Shown one piece after another: positions 1-9,919 of a stretch of DNA of 64,000 nt. A program made the position numbers and the translations under genes. The DNA comes from Photobacterium sanguinicancri. GTDB taxonomy: Bacteria; Pseudomonadota; Gammaproteobacteria; Enterobacterales; Vibrionaceae. The stretch lies in contig NZ_AP024850.1 of NCBI RefSeq assembly GCF_024346675.1, positions 3,410,001 to 3,474,000 on the forward strand, read 5' to 3'. Numbering within the stretch: the first letter of the stretch is position 1; each line of letters starts with the position of its first letter. Under the pieces are notes generated by a model, which saw only the letters and a program-made list of their open reading frames with translations, had not been told where the DNA came from and ran no database searches.

Positions 1-1
1 T

Positions 2-1027
2 AACACAAAGATCTGCGCCATCATGAAAGCGGATGCTTACGGCAACGGTATTGCTGGCTTAATGCCATCTATCATCGCGAACAATGTTGCTTGCGTTGGT
101 ATCACAAGCAACGAAGAAGCACGCGTAGTCCGTAAACATGGCTACACAGGTAAAATCATGCGTGTACGTGCGGCTAGTCGCAACGAAATCGAAGGCGGTC
201 TAGATTTCCACATGGAAGAACTAATCGGCACCAAAGAACAAGCCGATCAAATCATTGAAATTGCACGCACACACGGTACTACGATCCCAGTTCATCTTGC
301 TCTTAACACTTCTGGTATGGGTCGTAACGGTTTAGATTTAACAACATACGCAGGCCAAGTTGAAGGCGTGCAAATCGCAGGTGATCCTAATCTAAAAATC
401 GTCGGTATGATGACCCACTTCCCAAATGAAGGTCTCGACGAAATCAAGCGTAAAGTTGAACGCTTTAAAGTGGAAACACAATGGCTAATCGACAGTGCAG
501 ATCTCACCCGTGAAGACATCACCCTTCACGTAGCGAACTCTTACATCACGTTAAACTTACCAGAGGCGCATCTAGATATGGTTCGTCCTGGCGGGATGCT
601 ATATGGTGACTATCCAGCAAAAGCACCATTCCAACGTATTGTGTCATTCAAAACGCGTATTGCATCGCTGCACCACTTTCCAGCAGGTAGCACCATAGGT
701 TACGGCAGCACCGTGGTATTAGATCGTGATTCTGTATTAGCGAACCTACCAATTGGTTACTCTGACGGCTTCGCGCGTTCACTCAGCAATAAAGCAGAAG
801 TCCTTATCAACGGCCAACGTGCAAAGGTAATGGGGATGGCATCAATGAACACCACCATGGTCGATGTCACTGATATCGTTGATGTTGAAGCAAATAGCGA
901 AGTAGTGATCTTTGGCCCACAAGGCCAAGACGTTATTACCAGTGATGAAACTGAAGAACGCAGCGGTCGAATCTTACCAGAGCATTACACTATTTGGGGG
1001 GCAACTAACCCTCGAATTTACCGCTAA
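2..1027 (+). CDS. Broad-specificity amino acid racemase, 5' end cut by window
   Basis: PLP-dependent fold-type III racemase that interconverts L- and D-amino acids. In Vibrionaceae the broad-specificity enzyme BsrV is periplasmic and makes non-canonical D-amino acids. The frame is open from base 2, so the N-terminus, including any signal peptide, lies outside the window. The first visible residues hold the PLP-lysine motif (MKADAYGNG). Further on are GMGRNG, a GYGST segment, GYSDGF and a SMNTTMVDVTD stretch. The last looks more like the Bsr group than housekeeping Alr, which usually has a SMD version. The C-terminus ends in WGATNPRIYR. A strict alanine racemase cannot be excluded without the missing part. 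Family assignment is firm; substrate range is inference. Confidence 0.85.
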   Translation, partial: NTKICAIMKADAYGNGIAGLMPSIIANNVACVGITSNEEARVVRKHGYTGKIMRVRAASRNEIEGGLDFHMEELIGTKEQADQIIEIARTHGTTIPVHLALNTSGMGRNGLDLTTYAGQVEGVQIAGDPNLKIVGMMTHFPNEGLDEIKRKVERFKVETQWLIDSADLTREDITLHVANSYITLNLPEAHLDMVRPGGMLYGDYPAKAPFQRIVSFKTRIASLHHFPAGSTIGYGSTVVLDRDSVLANLPIGYSDGFARSLSNKAEVLINGQRAKVMGMASMNTTMVDVTDIVDVEANSEVVIFGPQGQDVITSDETEERSGRILPEHYTIWGATNPRIYR

Positions 1028-1040
1028 TAAAGCAAAAAAT

Positions 1041-1063
1041 AAGGCCAGCACAGTGCTGGCCTT
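1041..1063. terminator. Inverted repeat terminator after racemase gene
   Basis: An 11-bp perfect inverted repeat (AAGGCCAGCAC / GTGCTGGCCTT) starts 13 bases after the racemase stop. An A-rich run precedes it, and only a weak T run follows on the plus strand. It is a plausible terminator. Confidence 0.6.
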
Positions 1064-1247
1064 ACTCTCCCGTACCATCAATGTTTCACATCTTATCGAT
1101 AAAAAAATATCATCGTCATAATTCTCGATTTTCGTTCGATTTGCGTGCATAGTCGCCATCCATTCAGCTACGGGCAACAAGGCTCTAAGGGAGTTCGCCA
1201 AACTTCCCTCAGCTGGTCATTAATTTCTATTTGTCGCGAGTAACGCA

Positions 1248-2153
1248 ATGAAAATTGGCATTCTTTCCCAAAACGAAAACCTATACTCTACCCGTCGTCT
1301 ACGTGAAGCATGTGAATCACGCGGTCATGAACCCGTGATCATTAATGCATTACGTTGTTATATGAATATCAACTCGGTTCAGCCATCAATTCATTTTGAG
1401 GGTAATGACTTAATAGGCTTCGACGCTATTATTCCGCGCATTGGTGCTGATATAACCTTTTATGGGTGTTCAGTGTTACGCCAATTCGAAATGATGAATG
1501 TGTTTTCGATTAACCCCTCGATTGCGATTTCTCGCTCTCGTGACAAATTGCGTTCATTACAATTGCTAAGCCGTAAAGGCGTTGGCATGCCAATCACGGG
1601 CTTTGCAAGCAAACCTGATGATGTGCCAGACCTAATCAAAATGGTTGGTGGTGCACCTTTAGTCATTAAATTACTGGAAGGTACACAAGGCATCGGTGTT
1701 GTACTTGCTGAAACACAAAAAGCCGCAGAAAGTGTTATCGAAGCATTCATGGGCTTAAAAGCCAATATCATGGTGCAGGAATACATTAAAGAAGCAGGTG
1801 GTGCAGATATTCGCTGTTTCGTTATTGGCGATAAAGTGATTGCCGCTATGAAACGCCAAGCCGCTGAAGGCGAGTTCCGCTCTAACCTTCACCGTGGTGG
1901 TAGTGCATCACTGATTAAGATCACACCAGAAGAACGTAAAACAGCTGTTGCTGCGGCAAAAGCGATGGGCTTAAGCGTGGCTGGGGTTGACCTACTTCGC
2001 TCAGAACGTGGTCCACTAGTGATGGAAGTGAACTCATCACCAGGCCTTGAAGGCATTGAAGCGGCTACGGGCAAAGATATTGCTGGCATGATTATCGACT
2101 ATATCGAAAAGAACGCACAGAAAAAAAGTCGTCGTTTGTTGCACGATCAGTAA
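1248..2153 (+). CDS. rimK: Ribosomal protein S6--L-glutamate ligase RimK
   Basis: ATP-grasp ligase that adds glutamate residues to the C-terminus of ribosomal protein S6. The 301-residue product closely follows E. coli RimK (300 aa): MKIGILS start, CYMNIN, IPRIG..ITFYG, the central [21 protein letters not shown] nucleotide-binding region (about residues 128-148), FRSNLHRGG, and the metal-binding end [14 protein letters not shown]. The ATG at 1248 gives the family N-terminus exactly. The gene stands alone between two hairpin terminators, so it is probably transcribed by itself. Nothing is missing. Confidence 0.95.
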   Translation: MKIGILSQNENLYSTRRLREACESRGHEPVIINALRCYMNINSVQPSIHFEGNDLIGFDAIIPRIGADITFYGCSVLRQFEMMNVFSINPSIAISRSRDKLRSLQLLSRKGVGMPITGFASKPDDVPDLIKMVGGAPLVIKLLEGTQGIGVVLAETQKAAESVIEAFMGLKANIMVQEYIKEAGGADIRCFVIGDKVIAAMKRQAAEGEFRSNLHRGGSASLIKITPEERKTAVAAAKAMGLSVAGVDLLRSERGPLVMEVNSSPGLEGIEAATGKDIAGMIIDYIEKNAQKKSRRLLHDQ

Positions 2154-2240
2154 AAAGTAACAGCGTGTACGATAGATAAAACAACGGTAACGTGTTTTAG
2201 CCACAAAACCTCTCTGCGAATTTATAATTCGCTTAATCAA

Positions 2241-2270
2241 AAGCAGCTGAGCTTCAGCTGCTTTTTCTTT
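2241..2270 (+). terminator. Rho-independent terminator of rimK
   Basis: A 10-bp stem (AAGCAGCTGA / TCAGCTGCTT) with a 3-base loop is followed by a T-rich run (CTTTTTCTTT), 88 bases after the rimK stop. Confidence 0.85.
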
Positions 2271-2396
2271 ATCTCCAAACACTCCAATCAATAAAAGCCT
2301 CTAACTCTCACACCCTTATTGGATTATAAGTTGTTGTTATAGTTGCGTTTTAATTTAGCCTAATCAAATGGGTATAACTACACCCACTTTTTAATG

Positions 2397-2416
2397 AGGG
2401 GCACCCCTATTTTTTT
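2397..2416 (+). terminator. Orphan terminator-like hairpin
   Basis: AGGGG and CCCCT separated by two bases are followed by ATTTTTTT. No gene precedes it closely, and the two-base loop is tight. It may end a short untranslated transcript or be chance. Confidence 0.25.
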
Positions 2417-2501
2417 GACCATGACATAAACCTATAACGCTATGCCGCACGAAGTAATTTACTCATTAAAATCCATACTACATACCCCTGACATCAAAAA
2501 T

Positions 2502-3320
2502 GTACAGCATTAATGACCAATACCACCTAAAAGGTGAGCGCTTCACTGAAATTATTCACCCTCTCTTAATTTACATGTAAGCCATTGATTTTAAGTGCAA
2601 TATTTCCTGTACAGCTTTTCTGGCTTTTTTAAAAGTGAACCATACATGATGTTTTTTAGCCTACAGATGTATTTTTACTTATCCAATAATACCAGCTAGA
2701 ACGCCCGTACAGCTTTTCACCAAAAAAGCAGCAAAAAGATACACAAAAATAAACTCGCAATTAACCAGCAATAAAATCAAAGTTAAGCTCATGTTTTAAA
2801 AGAAATTAAATCACAGTACAGCTTATTTTGCTTTTTGTCGGGTAAAGGGTGCCATGTATATTTCACAAAGAAGAACCATAAAAACAGCGACGAATGGTAA
2901 GTATGAATGGCCAATATGAGGGACATAAAGGAAAGGAAAGAACAGATTACAAAGCAGTAAAGGATAAACCGTCATTATTAATGTCCCCACACCAAGATAC
3001 CAAACGACATCACTAATGATTCCAGAGGGTTAATACCCTTAATTACTTAGTTATATATTTGTCAAAAAGGCTACTCACTAGCAATAATTAATACCTCTTC
3101 TACATCATTTTCCCTGCACAACATTCTTAGCACTTATCTATCCTGCTAGCGATTCCGAGGTTAACCATACTAACGCGTACAGCTTTAGCTTAAGCGTACT
3201 GGAAAATGGTGAGCAGTTTGACACTCATACTTTAAAAACAACAAGATGAATCTAAGTGTTTGATTTTATGGGGTTAAATAAACGTACAGCTTATTGAGCT
3301 TTTTCATGAGTGAACTGTAC
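2502..3320. repeat. Cluster of six GTACAGC motifs in a gene-poor region
   Basis: GTACAGC occurs at 2502, 2609, 2707, 2816, 3177 and 3284. Successive spacings are 107, 98, 109, 361 and 107 bases, so five of the six recur at about 100 bases. The copies at 2609, 2816 and 3284 extend to GTACAGCTT, two or three A/T bases, two variable bases, then GCTTTTT. The copy at 3284 ends with CTGTAC at 3315-3320, giving a 37-base element with inverted ends. The copy at 2609 shows a similar GTGAAC..TAC end. The family is not recognised. Degenerate short mobile elements, a regulator-binding array or small-RNA ends are all possible. Confidence 0.5.
2823..2975 (-). CDS. Possible small membrane protein or gene remnant
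   Basis: A 50-codon minus-strand frame (ATG at 2975, stop at 2823) encodes two hydrophobic stretches and a basic end (starts MTVYPLLLCNLFF, ends APFTRQKAK). GGGG lies about nine bases before the ATG. The frame stays open upstream without a start to 3029 and continues hydrophobic (DVVWYLGVG), with a GTG at 2990, so this could be the tail of a decayed membrane protein gene. The stop codon abuts the GTACAGC copy at 2816. No family is recognised; reality is uncertain. Confidence 0.25.
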   Translation of the reverse strand: MTVYPLLLCNLFFPFLYVPHIGHSYLPFVAVFMVLLCEIYMAPFTRQKAK

Positions 3321-3483
3321 AGGTGGAAATGAGCATGAGGAACTAAAGATATAAACAAGATTTAGCCAGAATACGGCATAACTTTAGTCATAAACATACG
3401 CCAAAACCCCAGCCCTATTCACACTCAACTGGCACAAAAGCGTACATATTCCTTTTCAGCTCCCTTAAGCTTTCTACAGACGT

Positions 3484-3512
3484 AAAAAAGCCGAAGTATA
3501 AACCTCGGCTTT
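3484..3512 (-). terminator. Terminator of groES-groEL
   Basis: Read on the minus strand, an AAAGCCGA / TCGGCTTT stem is followed by TTTTTT, about 140 bases beyond the groEL stop. No gene lies between. Confidence 0.75.
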
Positions 3513-3649
3513 CTAAACCTACTGGATAAATAGGTGGGCTAACTCAACGCTGTATGGCTTTAGTACAAGGAGAGCACGCGGAGTTTACGCTAGTAAATGA
3601 GCATGCTCGACGCAGTAATTAAGCCTTACAGCAAGAGATAGGCTGGCTA

Positions 3650-5317
<1,668 letters not shown>

Positions 5318-5335
5318 TTAATGTAGGTGAATGGA

Positions 5336-5626
5336 TTATTCAACGATTGCCATGATGTCGTTTTCAGACATGATTAGCACTTCTTTACCGTCGATTTTTT
5401 CTGATTTAGTGCCGTAGCCTTCAGCGAAGATAACGGTGTCGCCAACTTTAACGTCTAGCGCTTGTACTGTACCGTTTTCTAAGATGCGACCTTTACCTAC
5501 TGCAAGGATCACACCGCGTGTTGATTTTTCAGCGGCAGAACCAGTAAGAACGATGCCACCAGCAGACTTTGATTCAACTTCTTGGCGTTCAACGATAACT
5601 CGGTCGTGTAATGGACGAATATTCAT
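5336..5626 (-). CDS. groES: Co-chaperonin GroES (Hsp10)
   Basis: Seven-subunit lid of the GroEL chamber. The 96-residue length is normal. Family landmarks are the [14 protein letters not shown] start, the mobile loop that contacts GroEL ([12 protein letters not shown], about residues 20-31), the GKGRILENG roof region and the [14 protein letters not shown] segment. A GGAGAG ribosome binding site precedes the ATG at 5626. It is first in the operon with groEL. Confidence 0.98.
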   Translation of the reverse strand: MNIRPLHDRVIVERQEVESKSAGGIVLTGSAAEKSTRGVILAVGKGRILENGTVQALDVKVGDTVIFAEGYGTKSEKIDGKEVLIMSENDIMAIVE

Positions 5627-5709
5627 CGGTCGTCTCTCCTAATTTGGTTATGTCCAATAAAAATAAGTGAGTAAGATAATGTAAGGCGCTTACTCCTTCG
5701 ATACATAGC

Positions 5710-5737
5710 ATGTTGGGTCGATTTTCTGGAACCCAAG
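5710..5737 (-). promoter_or_regulatory. Possible heat-shock (sigma-32) promoter of groES
   Basis: On the minus strand CTTGGG and CCCAACAT are separated by about 14 bases, some 85 bases upstream of the groES ATG. They partly match the sigma-32 pattern (CTTGAA, 13-15 bases, CCCCATNT). The match is incomplete; support comes mainly from what is known of groESL regulation. Confidence 0.35.
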
Positions 5738-5834
5738 CCTTACAAGCTAAATAAATTCAAAATTTCTTCGAGAACTTTTGCCCCGTCACATTCTTTGCTT
5801 TAGGGTGAGCGAGCATCTTTACGTCGAGGCAACT

Positions 5835-7205
5835 ATGACGCGTACGAATACCCCAGATAAACACGGCCTTCTCACAGCCCCCATTGATCTCGTTTTACGC
5901 CGCCTCACCATTCCGATGGTGTTTGGCATGGTGGCGATTCTGATGTTCAATCTGGTTGATACACTTTTTATTTCTTTGCTCGGCACCGAAGCGCTCGCTG
6001 CCGTGAGTTTCACCTTTCCAGTTACCTTTGCGCTGAACTGTATCACCATGGGCGTGGGCGTGGGTTTATCCACCTCTATTGGCCGTTTATTGGGCCAAGG
6101 CGACATGGCATCTGCAGCACGTTTTTCCAGCCATGGTTTGTTACTCGCTGTCATCTTAATGATTGCCGCTTCAAGCTTAGGTTTAGTTACCATTGATCCT
6201 TTGTTTTCATTATTAGGGGCTTCACCTAGCCTGCTCCCTATCATCAATGAATACATGTCAGTGTGGTATATCGCCATTCCACTATTAGTGATCCCGATGG
6301 CGGGTAACAGCGCAATTCGAGCAACAGGTGATACCAAAACCCCCGCTAAGATCATGATGCTGGCAGGCTTGATCAATGGGATCCTCGATCCGTTATTGAT
6401 CTTCGGCTACGGCCCATTTCCTGAACTCGGGGTACAAGGGGCCGCGATTGCCAGTGGAGTCAGCTGGGCAGTGGCCTTAGTCGGCTCTTTATATGTGCTG
6501 ACTAAACGTGAAAAGCTATTGGCCTGGCCACAACTTAATAAATTGCTCCACGATTGGCGCCAAGTATTAGAGATAGGCACCCCTGCAGGCCTGTCCAACG
6601 CATTAACGCCGTTGTCTGGGGCATTCTTAATGGCAATTTTAGCCGCCCAAGGGACAACGTCTGTCGCCGCCTATGGCGCAGCAATGCGGATTGAGTCGAT
6701 TCTTATCATTGTCATGATGTCACTGGGTTCAGCACTGATGCCTTTTATGGCACAGAACCTCGGGGCTAATAATCCACAACGTGCTTTTAAAGCACTGTTT
6801 ATGGCAATGCGCTTTGCGATCGTATTTCAATTATTAGTGTTTGTGATGATGGTGCCGCTTAGCTGGCCGTTGTCGGCACTTTTCAGTCAAGACAGCCAAG
6901 TACAGGATTTATTGTGGCATTACTTGATGGTGGTGCCATTAAGTTATGGCTTACAGGCCGTTTGCATGTTGCTGATCAGCGGATTAAATGCAATGCATAA
7001 ACCCATGAATGCATTAATTTGGAATTTACTTCGTCTGTTCGCATTTCTGTTACCAACAGCTTGGCTTGGCAGCCAATATTACGGGACTGAAGGGCTATTT
7101 ATTGGCATTGCTATTGCCAACATTTTTAGTGGGATTGGTGCTTACTGTTATGCACTGCGTATTCGACGCCAATGCCTGGCACCAACAGACCTACCAAACG
7201 GGTAA
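5835..7205 (+). CDS. MATE family multidrug/Na+ antiporter
   Basis: Twelve-helix inner-membrane exporter of the MATE family, which couples Na+ or H+ influx to export of cationic drugs and metabolites. The product from 5835 is 456 aa, the usual size. The family pattern is clear: LVLRRLTIPMVFGMVAI and LVDTLFISLLG near the start, GVGVGLSTSIGRLLGQGD (helix 2 region), GNSAIRATGDTKTP, and the mirrored second half with GLSNALTPLSGAFLM and MPFMAQNLGANNP. An in-frame ATG 57 bases upstream (5778) exists, but the start at 5835 (MTRTNTPDKHG) has a GAGG site and fits family length. The substrate cannot be told from sequence. Confidence 0.88.
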   Translation: MTRTNTPDKHGLLTAPIDLVLRRLTIPMVFGMVAILMFNLVDTLFISLLGTEALAAVSFTFPVTFALNCITMGVGVGLSTSIGRLLGQGDMASAARFSSHGLLLAVILMIAASSLGLVTIDPLFSLLGASPSLLPIINEYMSVWYIAIPLLVIPMAGNSAIRATGDTKTPAKIMMLAGLINGILDPLLIFGYGPFPELGVQGAAIASGVSWAVALVGSLYVLTKREKLLAWPQLNKLLHDWRQVLEIGTPAGLSNALTPLSGAFLMAILAAQGTTSVAAYGAAMRIESILIIVMMSLGSALMPFMAQNLGANNPQRAFKALFMAMRFAIVFQLLVFVMMVPLSWPLSALFSQDSQVQDLLWHYLMVVPLSYGLQAVCMLLISGLNAMHKPMNALIWNLLRLFAFLLPTAWLGSQYYGTEGLFIGIAIANIFSGIGAYCYALRIRRQCLAPTDLPNG

Positions 7206-7259
7206 AAACAGGCAGTATAAATAGCCGAACGGGCTGGTCAAATAAAACAAGATATGAAT

Positions 7260-7287
7260 AAAAAAGCAGCCTAGGCTGCTTTTTTTG
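7260..7287. terminator. Bidirectional terminator between MATE gene and fxsA
   Basis: A perfect palindrome AGCAGCC-TA-GGCTGCT is flanked by six A on the left and T runs on the right. It lies between convergent genes and can serve both. Confidence 0.85.
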
Positions 7288-7330
7288 TTATTCACATATT
7301 GTCATGACTACAATCACATCATGTTACCAA

Positions 7331-7894
7331 TTAAGGTAAACGCGGTGCGTCGTCATCTTTTTTCTCTTCATCTTTGCGCTCAAATTCCCCATCAAATACA
7401 TCGCCATTTTGATTACGACGCTGAGAACTAAATGGGTCTTGTTGATCAAACGGGCCTTGCTGATCAAATGGACCTTGTCCATTAAATCCTTGACCACCAC
7501 CAAAGCCGCCACTGAAACCAGCTCCAGCTCCCATGCTATTAACTTTAACTCGGCTCATTAGCTGCTTGGCTAAATACGCACGTGGGGCTGGTAACAGCAC
7601 AGCCATACCAAGAAAGTCAGTCATAAAGCCAGGTGTAAGCAGTAGCACTCCCGCAACCGCCAGCATGACACCTTCTACAATTTGCTGGGCTGGTAGCTCA
7701 CCTTGCGCCAATTTGCCTTGTACCGACATTAAAGTCGCAATGCCTTGGCTACGCACCAGTGACGCCCCAACAATGGCCGTTACCAACACGAGTCCAATCG
7801 TTGGCCACATACCGAGAAAACCACCTACTTGTACAAACAGAGCGATCTCCACAATCGGCACAACAATAAAAAGAAACATTAAAATAGGAAACAC
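7331..7894 (-). CDS. fxsA: FxsA family membrane protein
   Basis: Small inner-membrane protein whose E. coli homologue, when overproduced, relieves exclusion of phage T7 by the F plasmid; its normal role is unclear. The 187-residue product shows the family core: a first helix (FPILMFLFIVVPIVEIALF), a second (GLVLVTAIVGASLVRSQG), LMSVQGKLAQGELPAQQIVEG, and a third helix region ending LLTPGFMTDFLG. The tail is Gly/Gln-rich (FDQQGPFDQQDP) and strongly charged at the end. In E. coli fxsA also sits between aspA and groES; here it diverges from aspA. Confidence 0.9.
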   Translation of the reverse strand: MFPILMFLFIVVPIVEIALFVQVGGFLGMWPTIGLVLVTAIVGASLVRSQGIATLMSVQGKLAQGELPAQQIVEGVMLAVAGVLLLTPGFMTDFLGMAVLLPAPRAYLAKQLMSRVKVNSMGAGAGFSGGFGGGQGFNGQGPFDQQGPFDQQDPFSSQRRNQNGDVFDGEFERKDEEKKDDDAPRLP

Positions 7895-8126
7895 GACTTA
7901 CCTCTTGGTGGTCTGTGATAATTGCCGCCCAACGACCCCACTGTCGATGGTCAACATGAAAAATTAGGGTATATCTAAACTATGCGGGCATTGTGGCATT
8001 TTTCAAGCGCATTGGCGTAGACCAAGCTTGCATAATTCGTGACAAGATAAAACAAACAAAGCTTTCACATTTTACTATATTTGGTCATTTTTCATCTTAT
8101 TCAGCGCATCACTTGTTAACAGGCAA

Positions 8127-8142
8127 TGTGAGCTAACTCTCG
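8127..8142 (+). promoter_or_regulatory. Possible CRP site upstream of aspA
   Basis: TGTGA-gctaac-TCTCG: one perfect CRP half-site and a second half matching three of five bases (TCACA), about 200 bases before the aspA start. E. coli aspA is CRP-activated, but this match alone is weak. Confidence 0.3.
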
Positions 8143-8176
8143 TTTTTATGCAAATAAAACCACGCCATTCAAAAAA

Positions 8177-8190
8177 GTGATCTGGATTAT
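8177..8190 (+). promoter_or_regulatory. Possible FNR site upstream of aspA
   Basis: GTGAT-ctgg-ATTAT matches the FNR consensus TTGAT-N4-ATCAA at seven of ten positions. Location and the anaerobic role of aspA/dcuA support it. Confidence 0.4.
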
Positions 8191-8195
8191 GTTTT

Positions 8196-8213
8196 TACCC
8201 CTAAAGGGGAGTA
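8196..8213 (+). promoter_or_regulatory. Possible NarL/NarP 7-2-7 site upstream of aspA
   Basis: TACCCCT-AA-AGGGGAG: an inverted pair of NarL-type heptamers two bases apart, the first perfect and the second matching five of seven. It is next to the FNR candidate. The same bases can form a CCCCT/AGGGG hairpin, so a structural role is an alternative. Confidence 0.35.
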
Positions 8214-8335
8214 TTATCGTCTGCAAATAAGGTGTCAGGTACGATCATCTAGCCAACACTTCTGCAGAATGGATTCTTATTCAGAACTGGCTCAACATTT
8301 GAATTTTCTTAGCAGATTCCCCATAAGGCTACATT

Positions 8336-9796
8336 ATGTCTCAGATGATTGATCTAGAAAAAAACGAAGCAACTCTTAACGTTGCAACCCGCATTGAAGA
8401 AGATCTACTTGGTGAGCGTCACGTTCCAGCTGATGCTTACTGGGGTATTCACACTCTTCGCGCTGTTGAAAACTTCAACATTTCTAAAACGACTATTTCT
8501 GATGTTCCAGAATTCGTTCGTGGCATGGTTTTCACTAAGAAAGCGGCTGCAATGGCGAACAAAGAACTAGGCGCTATTCCTTCTGAAGTTGGTGAGTACA
8601 TCATCAAAGCATGTGACCTGATCCTAGATACAGGCAAATGCATGGATCAATTCCCATCAGATGTTTACCAAGGCGGCGCAGGCACTTCAGTTAACATGAA
8701 TGCTAACGAAGTTGTTGCTAACCTAGCACTTGAGCTAATGGGCAAAGAGAAAGGCGAATACGACATCGTTAACCCTAACGATCACGTAAACAAATCTCAG
8801 TCTACTAACTGTGCTTACCCTACAGGCTTCCGTGTTGCTGTATACAACAGCATCATCAACATGCTTGACGCACTTGAGCATCTAAAAGCCGCTTTCGATG
8901 CAAAAGACAAAGAATTTTCACACATCCTGAAAATGGGCCGTACCCAACTTCAAGATGCTGTACCTATGACTGTAGGCCAAGAATTCCACGCTTTCGGTAT
9001 TCTTATTAAAGAAGAAATCAAAAACCTTAAGCACACTGCAGAGCTTCTACTTGAAGTTAACCTTGGCGCTACCGCTATCGGTACTGGCTTGAACGCTGCA
9101 ACTGGCTACCAAGAGCTTTCAGTTCAACGTCTTGCTGAAATCACAGGTCTACCTTGTACTCCTGCTGAAGACCTTATCGAAGCAACATCAGACTGTGGTG
9201 CTTACGTAATGATTCACGGCGCACTTAAGCGTACAGCTGTGAAACTGTCTAAGATTTGTAACGACTTACGTCTACTTTCTTCAGGCCCACGTACTGGTCT
9301 AAACGAATTAAACCTACCTGAAATGCAAGCTGGTTCTTCTATCATGCCAGCTAAAGTTAACCCAGTAATCCCAGAAGTGGTTAACCAAGTGTGTTTCAAA
9401 GTAATTGGTAACGACACTACCCTAACTTTCGCAGCAGAAGCAGGTCAGCTTCAGTTGAACGTTATGGAACCAGTGATCGGTCAGGCACTATTTGAGTCTA
9501 TCGACCTACTGAAAAATGCCGCTATCAACCTAACTGATAAGTGTATTGTTGGTATTACAGTGAACAAAGAAGTGTGTGAAAGCTTCGTGTTTAACTCTAT
9601 CGGCATCGTGACTTACCTAAACCCATTCATCGGCCACCACGAAGGCGACATCGTTGGTAAGATTTGTGCGGAAACAGGTAAGAATGTACGTGAAGTAGTA
9701 CTAGAGCGTGGTCTTCTAACTGAAGAACAACTAGACGACATCTTCTCAGTACAAAACTTGATGCACCCAGAATACAAAGCAAAACGTTACAACTAA
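8336..9796 (+). CDS. aspA: Aspartate ammonia-lyase
   Basis: Converts L-aspartate to fumarate and ammonia, feeding anaerobic fumarate respiration and nitrogen supply. The 486-residue product follows E. coli AspA throughout: [34 protein letters not shown], the superfamily signature loop [15 protein letters not shown] (about residues 333-347) and the end [10 protein letters not shown]. The N-terminus is about 13 residues longer than E. coli. An oddity is that the conserved STND motif reads STNC (Cys159, codon TGT at 8810-8812). It precedes dcuA by 123 bases in the same orientation, an arrangement also seen in E. coli. Confidence 0.96.
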   Translation: MSQMIDLEKNEATLNVATRIEEDLLGERHVPADAYWGIHTLRAVENFNISKTTISDVPEFVRGMVFTKKAAAMANKELGAIPSEVGEYIIKACDLILDTGKCMDQFPSDVYQGGAGTSVNMNANEVVANLALELMGKEKGEYDIVNPNDHVNKSQSTNCAYPTGFRVAVYNSIINMLDALEHLKAAFDAKDKEFSHILKMGRTQLQDAVPMTVGQEFHAFGILIKEEIKNLKHTAELLLEVNLGATAIGTGLNAATGYQELSVQRLAEITGLPCTPAEDLIEATSDCGAYVMIHGALKRTAVKLSKICNDLRLLSSGPRTGLNELNLPEMQAGSSIMPAKVNPVIPEVVNQVCFKVIGNDTTLTFAAEAGQLQLNVMEPVIGQALFESIDLLKNAAINLTDKCIVGITVNKEVCESFVFNSIGIVTYLNPFIGHHEGDIVGKICAETGKNVREVVLERGLLTEEQLDDIFSVQNLMHPEYKAKRYN

Positions 9797-9829
9797 TAGT
9801 AACGGCCCTCGTAATATAAATTAAAATTT

Positions 9830-9863
9830 GGCGGATATTCAGGACGAGTGTCCGCCCTTCTTT
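9830..9863 (+). terminator. Weak hairpin between aspA and dcuA
   Basis: A GGCGGA / TCCGCC stem with a long loop is followed by CTTCTTT. It could attenuate rather than stop transcription, letting aspA be expressed above dcuA. Confidence 0.4.
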
Positions 9864-9919
9864 GCTACAGATTCCCCCCTTTTATTTTTTTGATTAACTT
9901 TAAGACAGGATAGATCCCT

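Larger units (their letters stand above)
2271..3483. other. Long intergenic region, largely non-coding
   Basis: 1.2 kb of AT-rich DNA between rimK and the groEL terminator, stop-rich in all frames. It holds the GTACAGC cluster, an orphan hairpin at 2397 and one weak small reading frame at 2823-2975 on the minus strand. No known RNA was recognised. Confidence 0.6.
7895..8335. other. fxsA-aspA divergent control region
   Basis: 440 bases between divergent genes. No gene is seen. The aspA-proximal half carries the candidate CRP, FNR and NarL sites described separately. Confidence 0.5.

Noticed and set aside
912..1121. Plus-strand frame across the racemase end
   Set aside because: It runs out of frame through the racemase gene and its terminator hairpin, with no ribosome site.
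2502..3320. GTACAGC cluster as integron attC sites or a CRISPR array
   Set aside because: No cassette genes or integrase, no conserved R/L boxes, and the repeats are too short and degenerate, with non-uniform unique DNA between them.
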